A stretch of DNA of 64,000 bases from JACVRN01 sp036389255. Lineage in GTDB: Bacteria; Acidobacteriota; Blastocatellia; Pyrinomonadales; Pyrinomonadaceae. Positions within the stretch are counted from its first letter, which is position 1. Each line of letters opens with the position of its first letter. A model generated the notes under the pieces. That model was not told the DNA's origin and did not search any database. It saw nothing but the letters and a program-made list of their open reading frames with translations. The position numbers and the translations under genes were made by a program. The stretch is taken from positions 1 to 64,000 of the forward strand of contig DASVQI010000006.1 in NCBI GenBank assembly GCA_036389255.1. The letters are read 5' to 3'. Below are positions 34,110-43,162 of the stretch, one piece after another.

Positions 34110-34430
34110 TTACTTCTTCTTGGCCGGGAGGACTGAGTCTTTCATGCCCTTGCTTATGCGGAATTTGAGAGTGGTTTTGGCCGGAATCTTGATGGTTTCG
34201 CCTGTGGCCGGGTTGCGTCCCTCGCGCGCCTTGCGCTCGGCCTTGACCATCTTGCCCAAGCCGGGCAGCACAAACTCTCCGTTGCGCTTGACCTCGCTGC
34301 CCGCCAACGTCGCCAATTCCTCAAAGAGCTCCTTGACCTGCGCCCGTTTGATGTCGAACTTCTGGGCAAAGTGATTGAGCACTTCCGACTGGCTCATGCG
34401 CTTGCCGTTTGACTTCTTGCTTGTCGCCAT
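34110..34430 (-). CDS. HU/IHF-family DNA-binding protein
   Basis: The 106-residue protein is a histone-like HU homologue. It has the helical half MSQSEVLNHFAQKFDIKRAQVKELFEELATLA and the beta-arm region VLPGLGKMVKAERKAREGRNPATGETIKIPAKTTLKFRISK. The tip motif GRNPATGE is present. Lys-rich extensions at both ends make it slightly longer than typical HU. It acts as a dimer that bends DNA in the nucleoid. It has its own short promoter region upstream. Confidence 0.95.
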   Translation of the reverse strand: MATSKKSNGKRMSQSEVLNHFAQKFDIKRAQVKELFEELATLAGSEVKRNGEFVLPGLGKMVKAERKAREGRNPATGETIKIPAKTTLKFRISKGMKDSVLPAKKK

Positions 34431-34734
34431 TAAAGATTTAATGCCTCCAGAATGATTTTTTCAGGTTGATAAAACGCCAGCCTTTATACCACGGGCGGCG
34501 CGAAAATGCAGAAGAGCCGCGAGCCAAAGCGCGCTTTGGAGGCAGGGAAATTCTTACGCAGCCCGCGTTAAATAATCCTTCCGCCGCCCGTCTTTAGTTT
34601 GTAGCGAGCAGTAAATGAATTGGCGCGCGTCCGGTTTTGTCAGAACTTTCGCGCCCGTTTCATCGTTTTCCGAAATGCGCAAAGGAAATCCAGAATCCTC
34701 CGAGAGCTTCACTTTTTTGCAGGGAGAGATTGAA

Positions 34735-35391
34735 ATGAAGAGAACATTCTTTTTGCTCGCGCTCGCGCTTATGATGACCGGATGCGGAGCCTTGAAATTC
34801 GGCGGCAGGGGCACGAGCGGCTCCGGCGTCATCAAAACCGAGAAGCGCGACGTAGGCGCTTTCTCATCCGTTGACGTGTCGGGCGCGTACGAGGTGGAGA
34901 TAGTCTGCCAGAAGCAGCCGGGCCTTGAAGTCGAAGGCGACGACAACATCCTGCCGCTCGTACAAACCTACGTCAAAAACAATACGCTCTACATCACCAG
35001 CGAGAAAGGCTTCAACGTCAAACGAGCCATCAAGGTGAGAGTCAGCACGAACAACATTGATGGAATCTCGTCTTCAGGCGCAAGCCAGATTAGGATTGCG
35101 GGCGTGAAGAACGAACAGCTAATGATTGAGACGAGCGGGGCCAGTAAGATTGACGCGGCTGGCGAAACCAAGTCGGTCGAGATTGAATCGAGCGGCGCAA
35201 GCAAGGTGGAGGTCAAAGACTTGCGTGCCGCGCGCGTCAAAGTCTCGCTGAGCGGCGCGGGCCACGCCAACGTCTACGCTTCCGAAGAGGTCAACGCGGA
35301 TGTCTCCGGCGCATCCAGCGTCACCTACTACGGCGACCCGAAGGTCGTCAACAAGAGCGTCTCCGGCGCTGGCTCTATCAATAAAGGCTAG
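34735..35391 (+). CDS. DUF2807 (head GIN domain) lipoprotein
   Basis: The 218-residue protein starts with a lipoprotein signal (KRTFFLLALALMMTGCG, Cys at TGC). It then has the putative auto-transporter adhesin head-GIN fold, a right-handed beta structure with repeated SSGAS/SGAG turns (ISSSGASQIRI, ETSGASKIDA, ESSGASKVEV, SLSGAGHANV). I chose the ATG at 34735; the frame is open to 34615 but the extra 40 residues do not resemble an export signal. Its function is not established; surface attachment or envelope sensing is likely. Confidence 0.88.
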   Translation: MKRTFFLLALALMMTGCGALKFGGRGTSGSGVIKTEKRDVGAFSSVDVSGAYEVEIVCQKQPGLEVEGDDNILPLVQTYVKNNTLYITSEKGFNVKRAIKVRVSTNNIDGISSSGASQIRIAGVKNEQLMIETSGASKIDAAGETKSVEIESSGASKVEVKDLRAARVKVSLSGAGHANVYASEEVNADVSGASSVTYYGDPKVVNKSVSGAGSINKG

Positions 35392-35419
35392 GAAAGAGAA
35401 GTCGGGAGTCGGAATGACG

Positions 35420-35474
35420 AAATAAAGAGATTGATTCATTTGTTCATTGAATCAATGAATCAATCTCTTTATTT
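35420..35474. terminator. AT-rich hairpin between convergent genes
   Basis: AAATAAAGAGATTGATTCATT and AATGAATCAATCTCTTTATTT form a 21-bp perfect stem around a 13-base loop. The loop and arms repeat the ATTGAATCAATGAACAAATG motif seen before trpD at 318-352. It lies between convergent genes and can terminate both. Confidence 0.8.
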
Positions 35475-35485
35475 CTGCCTTAGCT

Positions 35486-35893
35486 TTACGGGTTGGTGTT
35501 GGGTGTGGACGGACGGGCTGCGGCGGGAGCCTCCGTTGTGCCGCCTCTTTCATGCATGACTATGCTTTCGCGCTCGCCGCGAAAGGTGATGCTTCGCAGA
35601 GTTCTGGTGTCCCCCTCCAGAATCGTGCCGAACTCGGTTCGTTGCGCGTCCCTCTCACGCTTCTCAATACGGGCGCTGGTGCGGGCCACCACCTTCTTCC
35701 CCTTAAGGAAGAGCAACTCGCCCGTCTGCTCATCGAACTTCAACTTGTACTCGCCCTTTTTGACGAGCGTCCCATTGATGACAACATCCTGGGGGAGCGT
35801 CACCCGTTCACTCTTGCCTTTAGCCAGTGCCGACGCACTCATTAAAGCGCACAGGGCCAGTCCTATCATTAAGCGATTCGCGGTCTTTCTCAT
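35486..35893 (-). CDS. Small exported protein of unknown function
   Basis: The 135-residue protein has a signal peptide (ANRLMIGLALCALMSASALA). A compact beta-rich domain follows: VTLPQDVVINGTLVKKGEYKLKF, ELLFLKGKKVVARTSARIEKR, FGTILEGDTRTLRSITFRGERESIVM. The tail is low in complexity and rich in Ala, Pro and Thr. Such small exported proteins are frequent in Acidobacteriota, but I do not know a function. ATG at 35893 gives a proper signal peptide; the frame is open upstream to 36040. The 388 bases between this gene and 36282 hold no evident gene or hairpin. Confidence 0.75.
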   Translation of the reverse strand: MRKTANRLMIGLALCALMSASALAKGKSERVTLPQDVVINGTLVKKGEYKLKFDEQTGELLFLKGKKVVARTSARIEKRERDAQRTEFGTILEGDTRTLRSITFRGERESIVMHERGGTTEAPAAARPSTPNTNP

Positions 35894-36281
35894 CTCTCTT
35901 TTCCTTTCATTACCTACGTTCAGACGGGGCAGGCTCTTCCGATAAACTAACCGGTAGCAACTCGACGCATCATAGGTGTAAGAAGCTTGAGGATAGTTTG
36001 AAATGTGACCAGTGGGCCTTATCGTGTGACGATTCGTCACAGAAGAGAAAGAGTTATGTTATCAGGCAAAGAAGCCCAAACTTTTCAATGATTTCCTACA
36101 GTTCTTATCGCATTTCTCGTAAATTCGCGGCGGTTCCCGAAGAAAGAGAATCTCACCAATCGCAACCGGCGGCACGCGCGAAAACGACACCCGCCCGCTC
36201 CGGTTGACGCTGCGATAAAGCCTTAATAATCTCTCCGGCGCTTGACCGCGAGCACCGTACGAAGGCAAGATTCATGACGTT

Positions 36282-38027
36282 ATGTTGTATGAATTTCCCG
36301 GCGCGCTACGCAGTTCCGGCCAGCGTGTCCCTCGCCTCGTAAAAAAATTAGTAATCATCTTCGCTCTCGCGCTTCTGGCCCCGGCCTTTATCTCGGAGAC
36401 GCGCGCCCAAGGGCTCGTGCGCGAGATAAACCTGCCGGAGAAGGCCACCGTCTCGATTAAGAATCGCAACGGTCGCGTCACGGTCATAGCCTCCGACGAG
36501 CAAAAGGGCGTCGCCTCTCTCAAGGCTGAATCGCCCGGCGCTGCCGTAGAAGAGACGGACATAGTCTCGACTCCTTCGGGCGGCACCGTTGAGATTGACG
36601 TGCGCGGGCGCAGAGAGCGCGACCGCATTGACGTGACCATTCGCGTGCCTTCGCGCTCGAAGGTCAAGGTGGAATCCGAAGCGGGCGCTGTAGATGTCGT
36701 GGGCGATTTCGAGTCGGCCGAAGTCAGAACCAACACGGGCACGATTCACGCGGACGTACCGACGGACGCTTTAAGCTTCGAATTTTTGTGGGAGGCCAGC
36801 CGCCCGCGTTACTTCTCGGAAGTCGAGCTGCCGAAGGTTAAGGAGAAGCGTGGCGGCTGGTATTCCATCAGTGGCAAGCTGGGCGAGAAGAAGGCTAAGA
36901 AGGAGGAGCGCGTGCGGCTGGAGTTCTACACCCAGCGCGGCGTGATTCTCTTCAACGTAGACCCGTCAATGGTTCCTTCGGACTTGCGCGAGCGCCCCCT
37001 GACGGAAGCAGCACGCGCCATAGTCCGTAGCGGCGACAGTCGTTTAATAGAGGCTATACGAAAGGTCAGCCCGAAACTTTTCGGTGACTACGCGAAGACG
37101 CTGCCGCCGCCTAAAGATGCGCCCAGCCTTGTAGCGCGCCGCGCGCCCGGCGAAGTCACGACCGCCGTCTCGCCGCAGCTACTTCGTCTGAACGTAAGCG
37201 TCACCGACCGCAACGGCCGCGCTTTGGGCGGGCTTCGCCCACAGGACTTCACCCTCTTTGAAAACGGTCAGGAGCGAAAGATTGTTGAAGTGGTGCCGGT
37301 CAACGCTCCGTTTAATCTGGTGCTGTTGCTTGATGTTTCGGGCAGCGTGGAAGAGCGCATAGACTTTATACGCAAGGCCGCGCGCAACTTTCTGGCGACC
37401 GTCAGCCCGCAGGATCGCATCAGCATCATATCTTTCCGCGACGACGTACAGATTATCTCGGAATTCACGACAGACCGGCAGAAGCTCTCCGTCAGCCTAG
37501 ACAAGATTGACGCGGGCGGCGGAACCGCGCTCTACGACGCTCTGGCCTACACGCTCGTAGAAACCTTGAAACCGCTTCGCGGAGAGAGAACTGCGGTCGT
37601 CATTCTCTCGGACGGTGATGACAACAAGAGCTTCATCCCGTTCGGGGCTATAGAGGAAGCGCTGATAGAATCGGGCGCGCTCGTCTACCCGCTTTACGTG
37701 CCTTCGCTCCTGATTCCCGAATCGAGCGTGGCCGCGCCCAACAGCACACTTGACCCGACGCGCACGCGCTTTCTGACGGTGACGACGCGCGCCGAAGAGG
37801 AAGGCAAGCGGCTGGCGAGTGTCTCGGGCGGCGTCTTTTATCCGATTCGTCGCCTTGAGGATTTGCAGCGCGCTTACGACGACGTAGTCGCGCAGCTTCG
37901 CATGTCCTACACTATTACCTATGCCTCTAACGCCGCGCCTGCCGGAGGCCGACGCGTGCGCGTGCGCATCAATCGTGACGGCGCGTCTGCGCTCCTGAGC
38001 CCGGCTGTCAACATAGCCAACCCGTAG
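36282..38027 (+). CDS. Exported VWFA-related protein with adhesin-like N-terminal part
   Basis: The 581-residue protein has an N-terminal signal region ending near AFISETRAQ. Residues 45-160 look like a DUF4097/DUF2807-type beta structure (LPEKATVSIKNRNGRVTVIASDE, VDVVGDFESAEVRTNTGTIH). From about 300 on comes the 'VWFA-related' domain found in Acidobacteriota: LNVSVTDRNGRALGGLRPQDFTLFENGQ, then a VWA fold with the metal site LLLDVSGSVEERIDF. The D-x-S-x-S MIDAS triad is intact. It probably binds partners at the surface or in the periplasm. A second VWA protein follows after six bases. Confidence 0.85.
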   Translation: MLYEFPGALRSSGQRVPRLVKKLVIIFALALLAPAFISETRAQGLVREINLPEKATVSIKNRNGRVTVIASDEQKGVASLKAESPGAAVEETDIVSTPSGGTVEIDVRGRRERDRIDVTIRVPSRSKVKVESEAGAVDVVGDFESAEVRTNTGTIHADVPTDALSFEFLWEASRPRYFSEVELPKVKEKRGGWYSISGKLGEKKAKKEERVRLEFYTQRGVILFNVDPSMVPSDLRERPLTEAARAIVRSGDSRLIEAIRKVSPKLFGDYAKTLPPPKDAPSLVARRAPGEVTTAVSPQLLRLNVSVTDRNGRALGGLRPQDFTLFENGQERKIVEVVPVNAPFNLVLLLDVSGSVEERIDFIRKAARNFLATVSPQDRISIISFRDDVQIISEFTTDRQKLSVSLDKIDAGGGTALYDALAYTLVETLKPLRGERTAVVILSDGDDNKSFIPFGAIEEALIESGALVYPLYVPSLLIPESSVAAPNSTLDPTRTRFLTVTTRAEEEGKRLASVSGGVFYPIRRLEDLQRAYDDVVAQLRMSYTITYASNAAPAGGRRVRVRINRDGASALLSPAVNIANP

Positions 38028-38033
38028 CTCGAA

Positions 38034-39029
38034 ATGGAATCTCAACTACACAGCCCTAAGAAAGGCGTATGGACGAGTTCGGTCTTTCAAAGAGCGCTCG
38101 TCCCCTTGCTGCTTCTTTCACTTGTGGCACTGTGCCGCCCGCAGCCCATAAGCGTGCGCGCCCAGTCACAGACGGTGACAATCCCCTTCACGGCCCTCGG
38201 GAATGACAAGCGCTTCTTCACGGGGATTCGTAAAGAGGACATACGCGTGCTGGATGAGGGAGCGCCGCAGGAGATTGTCAAGCTCGAACGGCAGTCAGAC
38301 AATCCGCTCGCGGTTCTCATCATGATTGACACCAGTTTCTCGCAGGTCAGAACATTGTCTACGGCCAGACGCGCTGCCAGAGCTTTTCTTGATTCGCTGA
38401 TTCGACCGGGCAAAGACATGTCGGCGCTCATAGGCTTTGGGGGCGAGGCCATTCTGGAGCAGGGACTGACTCTAGAAGTTGAGAGGACGCGTAAGAAGAT
38501 TGACATCATACGGCCCGAAGACGAGCTTTCGATATCCTTAAGCGGCCCGACCACGAACCCTCAAACCCAGGTTCTGGGGGCGTCGGCCATCTGGGACGCC
38601 GTCTGGCTGGCGTCCGGCGACGTGCTGAGCGAGGCTCAAGCCAGCCATCGCCGCGCCATCATACTCATCTCGAACGGCGAAGACACTGGCAGCATGAAGA
38701 AGTTCGAGGAGGCGCTGGAGCAGGCCATCAAAGCCCGCGTCACAATCTTTGCCATAGGCTCCGGCGAAAAGGAGACAATCAGCAAGAGGGAGCTTCGCAG
38801 GATAGCCGAGCGCACGGGCGGGCAGGCTTTCTTTCCTAAAGACCTCACCAAGTTGCCGCCCATCATAGCTGAGATAGAGCAGGAACTTCGCTCGCAGTAT
38901 CTGGTCACTTATTCGCCCGCTCCGGGGGCTAAGGACGGTAAGATGCGTAAGGTTAAGATAGAGCTAATCACCCCGGAGTTGCGCAATCAGGATTTGCGTC
39001 TTTCGTACCAGCAGGGATACTTCAGGTAA
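38034..39029 (+). CDS. Exported VWFA-related protein
   Basis: The 331-residue protein has an N-terminal membrane or signal segment (FQRALVPLLLLSLVALC). It carries the VWFA-related motif IPFTALGNDKRFFTGIRKEDIRVLDEGAPQ, then a VWA domain in which the MIDAS reads MIDTSFSQ, so the D-x-S-x-S motif is altered (D-T-S-F-S, still compatible). SNGEDTGSMKKFEEALEQ and ITVFAIGSGE-like strands follow. It is a paralogue of the preceding protein without the N-terminal beta region. The two genes form one unit. Confidence 0.85.
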   Translation: MESQLHSPKKGVWTSSVFQRALVPLLLLSLVALCRPQPISVRAQSQTVTIPFTALGNDKRFFTGIRKEDIRVLDEGAPQEIVKLERQSDNPLAVLIMIDTSFSQVRTLSTARRAARAFLDSLIRPGKDMSALIGFGGEAILEQGLTLEVERTRKKIDIIRPEDELSISLSGPTTNPQTQVLGASAIWDAVWLASGDVLSEAQASHRRAIILISNGEDTGSMKKFEEALEQAIKARVTIFAIGSGEKETISKRELRRIAERTGGQAFFPKDLTKLPPIIAEIEQELRSQYLVTYSPAPGAKDGKMRKVKIELITPELRNQDLRLSYQQGYFR

Positions 39030-39094
39030 ACAACTTTCGTTTTACTCGCCATCCCACTATTGTTGGTATATGCTCTCGCTTACGAACAGACGAG

Positions 39095-40498
39095 ATGACT
39101 CATCCTTTACTCTTATCACTATTTGACGAGACGGAGCGGCGTCCGCTTTCCGTGTCGGAGCTGACGGCGCAGGTGCGCGGCCATCTTGAGAACCGCTTCT
39201 CGAACGTCTGGGTCGAGGGGGAAATCTCAAACTTCAAGGCGGCGGCTTCGGGCCACTGGTATTTCACCATCAGGGACGAGTCGTCGCAGCTTCGCTCGAC
39301 CTGCTTTCGCGGTGTCAATGGCCGCATACGCTTTCGCCCTTCGGATGGCTTGCAGGTGCGTGCGCGTGGGCGTCTGACCGTTTATGAGCCGCGCGGCGAA
39401 TACGAGTTGATGGTGGAAGCGCTAGACCCCGTGGGCGCGGGCGCTCTGCGCGTAGCCTTCGAGCAGATGCGCGAGCGGCTCTCGGCTGAAGGGCTCTTTG
39501 ACGAAGAGTTGAAAAGACCGCTCCCGCTCCTGCCCCGGCGCATAGGCATCGTCACGTCCCTGAACGGCGCTGCGCTCAGAGACATTCTGCACGTTCTCTC
39601 AAGACGCACGCGAACGGTTCACGTGCTGGTTGCGCCTACGCGCGTGCAGGGCGAAGGCGCGGGCGAAGAGATTGCGCGGGCCATCGCGCGGCTGAACGAT
39701 TATCAGGACGAGTGCATGATGGCGGGCCGCGCCGATGCGTTGATTGATGTCCTGATAGTCGGTCGCGGCGGCGGCTCTGCCGAAGACCTATGGGCTTTTA
39801 ATGAAGAGCAGGTGGCGCGTGCCATACGCGGCTCTATGATTCCCGTCATCTCTGCCGTAGGACACGAGACGGATGTGACGATAGCGGACTTTGCGGCAGA
39901 CCTTCGCGCCGCCACTCCGTCGGCTGCCGCCGAGTTGGTAGCCGCCCGCGAGGACGAGATAGAGGCTCTGCTTATCGGCCTTACGCGCGACCTGCTGCGG
40001 GCCGTCCGCTTTCAACTGGTGAATGCGCGCGCGCGCGTGCAGGAGGCGGCCATGTCCGAAGGCTTTGACGACGTGCGCGCACGGCTTCGTGACCACTCGC
40101 AGAGGACTAACGAGGCGCGGCACAGGCTGGAAACCATCGCGCGGCGCTCCCTTGAGCGGGCAAGGAGGCGCGCGGATTCTACACTTTCGCGGCTGGCCCC
40201 GGTGCGCCTGAGCGCGAATCTAGCGGACGCGCGCGTGCGGCTGGGGCTGGCAGTCGCAAAGCGCGATGCTCTGATTGATTCTCGTCTTGAAGAATCAAGG
40301 GCGCGGCTCGGCATGATGGCGGCATCGCTCGAAGCTCTCTCGCCGCTCAGTGTGCTCAAGCGCGGCTATTCGATTGCTCAGGACGGGGACGGGAAGCTCC
40401 TACGTGATGCCCGGACGGTCGAGGTAGGCGATACTTTGCGTCTGCGGCTGGCACAGGGCTCTTTGCGCTGCCGCGTGCTGGAGAGGAAGGATTCCTGA
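39095..40498 (+). CDS. xseA: Exodeoxyribonuclease VII large subunit
   Basis: The 467-residue protein has an N-terminal OB fold (LSVSELTAQVRGHLENRFSNVWVEGEISNFK and HWYFTIRDESSQLRSTCFRG). The catalytic domain contains RIGIVTSLNGAALRDILHVLSRR, VGRGGGSAEDLWAFNEE and AVGHETDVTIADFAADLRAATPSAAAEL. A long coiled coil and the C-terminal SPLSVLKRGYSIAQ complete it. It degrades single-stranded DNA together with XseB. Its stop overlaps the start of a membrane protein gene that separates it from xseB. Confidence 0.97.
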   Translation: MTHPLLLSLFDETERRPLSVSELTAQVRGHLENRFSNVWVEGEISNFKAAASGHWYFTIRDESSQLRSTCFRGVNGRIRFRPSDGLQVRARGRLTVYEPRGEYELMVEALDPVGAGALRVAFEQMRERLSAEGLFDEELKRPLPLLPRRIGIVTSLNGAALRDILHVLSRRTRTVHVLVAPTRVQGEGAGEEIARAIARLNDYQDECMMAGRADALIDVLIVGRGGGSAEDLWAFNEEQVARAIRGSMIPVISAVGHETDVTIADFAADLRAATPSAAAELVAAREDEIEALLIGLTRDLLRAVRFQLVNARARVQEAAMSEGFDDVRARLRDHSQRTNEARHRLETIARRSLERARRRADSTLSRLAPVRLSANLADARVRLGLAVAKRDALIDSRLEESRARLGMMAASLEALSPLSVLKRGYSIAQDGDGKLLRDARTVEVGDTLRLRLAQGSLRCRVLERKDS

Positions 40499-41370
40499 TG
40501 TCTGCACCACGGGACGAACGCCCGAAAAGAAACCGCATCATCATCAATCTTGAGCGCGCAAGAGAGGCCGCGCACATTCCTCCCTTGCCAAAGCGCGGTA
40601 GTCGCGGCGCTCGCATACTTGCGCTCGTCGGCGTAGCTTTCCTAGTCATACTGCTCGGCATTGCGGTCGGCATATTCTTCTGGTGGCAGAGCTACAAAAC
40701 CGGGCCGGCCTATTCGCTGGCGCTTCTGGTGGACGCCGTGCAGACCAATGACGAAGCGGCTTTCAACGGGCTGGTTGATACGGACAAGGTCGTGGAGAAC
40801 TTTGTGCCTCAGGTGACCGAGAAGGCCATAGGCAGATACGCGGCCGCGCTGACTGCTCCCGTGCGCAGGCAGGTGGAGGCGCTTGTGCCGAAGCTTCTGC
40901 CCGGCGTGAAGGCGCAGGTGCGCGACGAGGTGACGAAGAAGATACGAGAGCTTTCGGCACGCGCCGAAGGCAAGCCGTTTTTTCTGATTGCGCTCGGCAT
41001 GCCTTACGTGGTGGACATAAAAGAGGAGGGCGAGGCGGCGCGCGTCATGGCTAACCTGAACGACCGGCAGGTGGAGCTGACTATGGTCAGGAGCGAGAGT
41101 CGCTGGAAGATTGTTGCCGTTAAAGACGACGTGCTGGCCGCTCAGATAGTTGACCGCATCATGAAAGACTTGCCCGCCATCGGCTCCGACCTTGAAAGGC
41201 AGATTCGCAGAAACCTGCCCAAAGACGTTGAGAAGAAGCTGCCCGGAAACATGAACGCCGACGATATACGAAAGAATCTGCCGAACATACCGGGCGTCAC
41301 GGACGGCGGTAACGCGAATAGCAACGGAAATAGAAACAGCAACAGCAATAGCAACAGCAACGAGCAGTAG
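40498..41370 (+). CDS. Single-pass membrane protein, DUF2939-like
   Basis: The 290-residue protein has a basic cytoplasmic N terminus, one membrane helix at about residues 38-60 (ILALVGVAFLVILLGIAVGI) and a soluble domain of about 150 residues. That domain includes GPAYSLALLVDAVQTNDEAAFNGLVDTDKVVENF and RWKIVAVKDDVLAAQIVDRI. This looks like DUF2939-type proteins of unknown role. The end is a low-complexity run of Asn-Ser repeats. It overlaps the xseA stop by one base, so the three genes to xseB are transcribed together, yet no functional link with exonuclease VII is known. Confidence 0.75.
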   Translation: MSAPRDERPKRNRIIINLERAREAAHIPPLPKRGSRGARILALVGVAFLVILLGIAVGIFFWWQSYKTGPAYSLALLVDAVQTNDEAAFNGLVDTDKVVENFVPQVTEKAIGRYAAALTAPVRRQVEALVPKLLPGVKAQVRDEVTKKIRELSARAEGKPFFLIALGMPYVVDIKEEGEAARVMANLNDRQVELTMVRSESRWKIVAVKDDVLAAQIVDRIMKDLPAIGSDLERQIRRNLPKDVEKKLPGNMNADDIRKNLPNIPGVTDGGNANSNGNRNSNSNSNSNEQ

Positions 41371-41386
41371 TTTTCAGGGGCCATAG

Positions 41387-41677
41387 ATGAAGAAGAGGGA
41401 AGCGCGAGGTGCGAGCTTTGAGGGCTCGCTCACGGCGCTGGAAAAGATAGTCAGGGAGCTTGAGCGCGGCGACCTTCCGCTTGAGCGCAGCCTTGAGTTG
41501 TTCGAGGAAGGCGTCAGGCTGTCGCGCGAGTGTCAGGAGCGATTGAACAGCGCGGAGCGCCGCATAGAGCTTCTGCTGCATGACAACGAAGGCCAGCCTA
41601 TAATCTCCGAGTTCGATGAAGAGACGGCCTCTGGCCTTCGCCTTGACGAGGCGGACGAAGATGAAAGCATCTTCTGA
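41387..41677 (+). CDS. xseB: Exodeoxyribonuclease VII small subunit
   Basis: The protein has 96 residues. The family core SFEGSLTALEKIVRELERGDLPLERSLELFEEGVRLSRECQERLNSAERRIE forms the coiled-coil pair that binds XseA. An acidic tail follows. Its last 17 bases overlap the chosen start of ispA. The order xseA-x-xseB-ispA resembles the common xseB-ispA-dxs arrangement. Confidence 0.95.
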   Translation: MKKREARGASFEGSLTALEKIVRELERGDLPLERSLELFEEGVRLSRECQERLNSAERRIELLLHDNEGQPIISEFDEETASGLRLDEADEDESIF

Positions 41678-42584
41678 AGCCTACACAGGCGCAGAGACGG
41701 CGCAGAGCTTCTTCCGGAGCGTGCGCTCGCTGGTTGACGCGCGACTGGACGAGCTGCTTCCGGCTGAAGCGACGGAGCCGCAGAGCCTTCACGCGGCTAT
41801 TCGATGGAGCGTGTTTGCCGGGGGCAAGCGCTTTCGTCCCGCGCTCGTGCTGGCTTGCGGCGAGGTGTTCGGCGCGGCGACGGAAGTGCTTCTCGATACC
41901 GCCTGCGCGCTTGAGATGATTCACACCTACTCGCTCATACATGACGACCTGCCCGCCATGGATGACGACGATTTGAGACGCGGGCGTCCGACCTGCCACG
42001 TGCGCTTCGGTGAAGCCGTGGCTATCCTCGCCGGAGACGTTCTGCAAACACTGGCCTTTCAGGCAATCGCGGAGGATGAAAAGCTCTCGCCGGACGCCCG
42101 CGTGCGTCTCATAGGTGAAGTTGCGCGAGCGGCGGGAACTCCCTGCGGCATGGTGGCCGGGCAGGCTTATGACCTGCTTGCAGAATCCAGAGGCTCCACG
42201 CCCGAAGAGCTTGAGCGCATACACCGCAACAAGACGGGCGCGTTGATACAGGCTTCGGCGCGTGCCGGAGCAATCGTGGCCGGTGTGAATCCGTCCGGCA
42301 GAGAGCTTAAGGCTTTGACCGATTACGCGGCCCAGCTCGGGCTGCTCTTTCAGATAACGGATGACCTGCTGGACGTGACTGCGACGGCAGAGGATTTGGG
42401 CAAGACGCCGGGCAAGGACGAGCGCGCAAGCAAAGCCACGTACCCGGCGCTCCACGGTGTAGACGCGGCACGCCACCTCGCTCAAGCTGCATACGACAAG
42501 GCGTGCGCCGCGCTTGAAGAGATTGACAGTCCCACTCCGCTTCTCAACTCAATCGCCCGCTTCATTCTGGAAAGAAGAGCCTAA
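41661..42584 (+). CDS. ispA: Polyprenyl (farnesyl/geranylgeranyl) diphosphate synthase
   Basis: The 307-residue helical protein has both Asp-rich magnesium motifs: LIHDDLPAMDDDDLRRGRPTCH and QITDDLLDVTATAEDLGKTPGKD. The KRFRPALVLACGE segment binds isopentenyl diphosphate. It extends allylic diphosphates in isoprenoid synthesis. The first motif has the two-residue insertion typical of bacterial farnesyl-diphosphate synthases. The ATG at 41661 is used; the frame is open to 41616 within xseB. No dxs follows in this window. Confidence 0.93.
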   Translation: MKASSEAYTGAETAQSFFRSVRSLVDARLDELLPAEATEPQSLHAAIRWSVFAGGKRFRPALVLACGEVFGAATEVLLDTACALEMIHTYSLIHDDLPAMDDDDLRRGRPTCHVRFGEAVAILAGDVLQTLAFQAIAEDEKLSPDARVRLIGEVARAAGTPCGMVAGQAYDLLAESRGSTPEELERIHRNKTGALIQASARAGAIVAGVNPSGRELKALTDYAAQLGLLFQITDDLLDVTATAEDLGKTPGKDERASKATYPALHGVDAARHLAQAAYDKACAALEEIDSPTPLLNSIARFILERRA

Positions 42585-42590
42585 GAAGAT

Positions 42591-42626
42591 TGTAGGGGCA
42601 GAGGACTCGTCCCCTGCCCCTACAAT
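42591..42626. terminator. TTGTAGGGGCAG inverted repeat after ispA
   Basis: TTGTAGGGGCAG pairs with CTGCCCCTACAA around AGGACTCGTCCC, which itself pairs partly. It begins six bases after the ispA stop. No T-run follows, but the position is that of a terminator. It is a further dispersed-type palindrome with its own arm sequence. Confidence 0.65.
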
Positions 42627-42655
42627 GGCGGGGAAGCTTATGCTTTTCCTGCCGG

Positions 42656-42952
42656 CTAGCTTGCGACTAATTCCAACTCGAAGAGCTGGGAGTTGAGCTC
42701 CGTGAAGCAGGATTGGAAGCAGTATATGACGAAGACCCTGTACTGGCCCGGCTTAGCGCCACGGTTAATCAGGACTACTTCGCGCGAGACGCAGGACTGC
42801 GACGGCTGATTCGGATTGCAGGGCGGGATGTCATCGAAGCAGATCATGAAGCTGGGCTTAATCTGCACCGTCGGAGTGCCGTCCGGTGTGCGAAGTGTCC
42901 ACATATAGACACAGGCCGGGAAAGCACGTGAATGACGACTTTCTGTTGACAA
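42656..42952 (-). pseudogene. Possible gene fragment of unknown type
   Basis: A reading frame of about 98 codons, beginning only with a TTG, has a plausible beta-rich composition in its last 80 residues (VYMWTLRTPDGTPTVQIKPS, EVVLINRGAKPGQYRVFVIY, LNSQLFELELVAS). It contains seven cysteines. No ribosome-binding site or upstream protein-like sequence is visible, and it is preceded by a stop seven codons before the TTG. It may be the remnant of a larger secreted protein. It could also be chance. The 578-base gap (42585-43162) holds nothing else apart from a palindrome and a TATAAT at 43112. Confidence 0.3.
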
Positions 42953-43162
42953 AAGCGGCGCAATTCTATATTAGGCATCTTAGCCTCAAGAGATTTGAAA
43001 GGGCGGCGCGAGGTTCCCCCGTCTATCGCGGGCCTCTTATTCCTCAATTTCATAACTTGAGCAGCAAGCTTTTCTAAAGCGGCGAAAGAGTCGGCACATT
43101 CCCGCTTTCAATATAATCACAGACAGCTCAACCATCTGACCCCTTCGTAGGAGAAAACTGTT

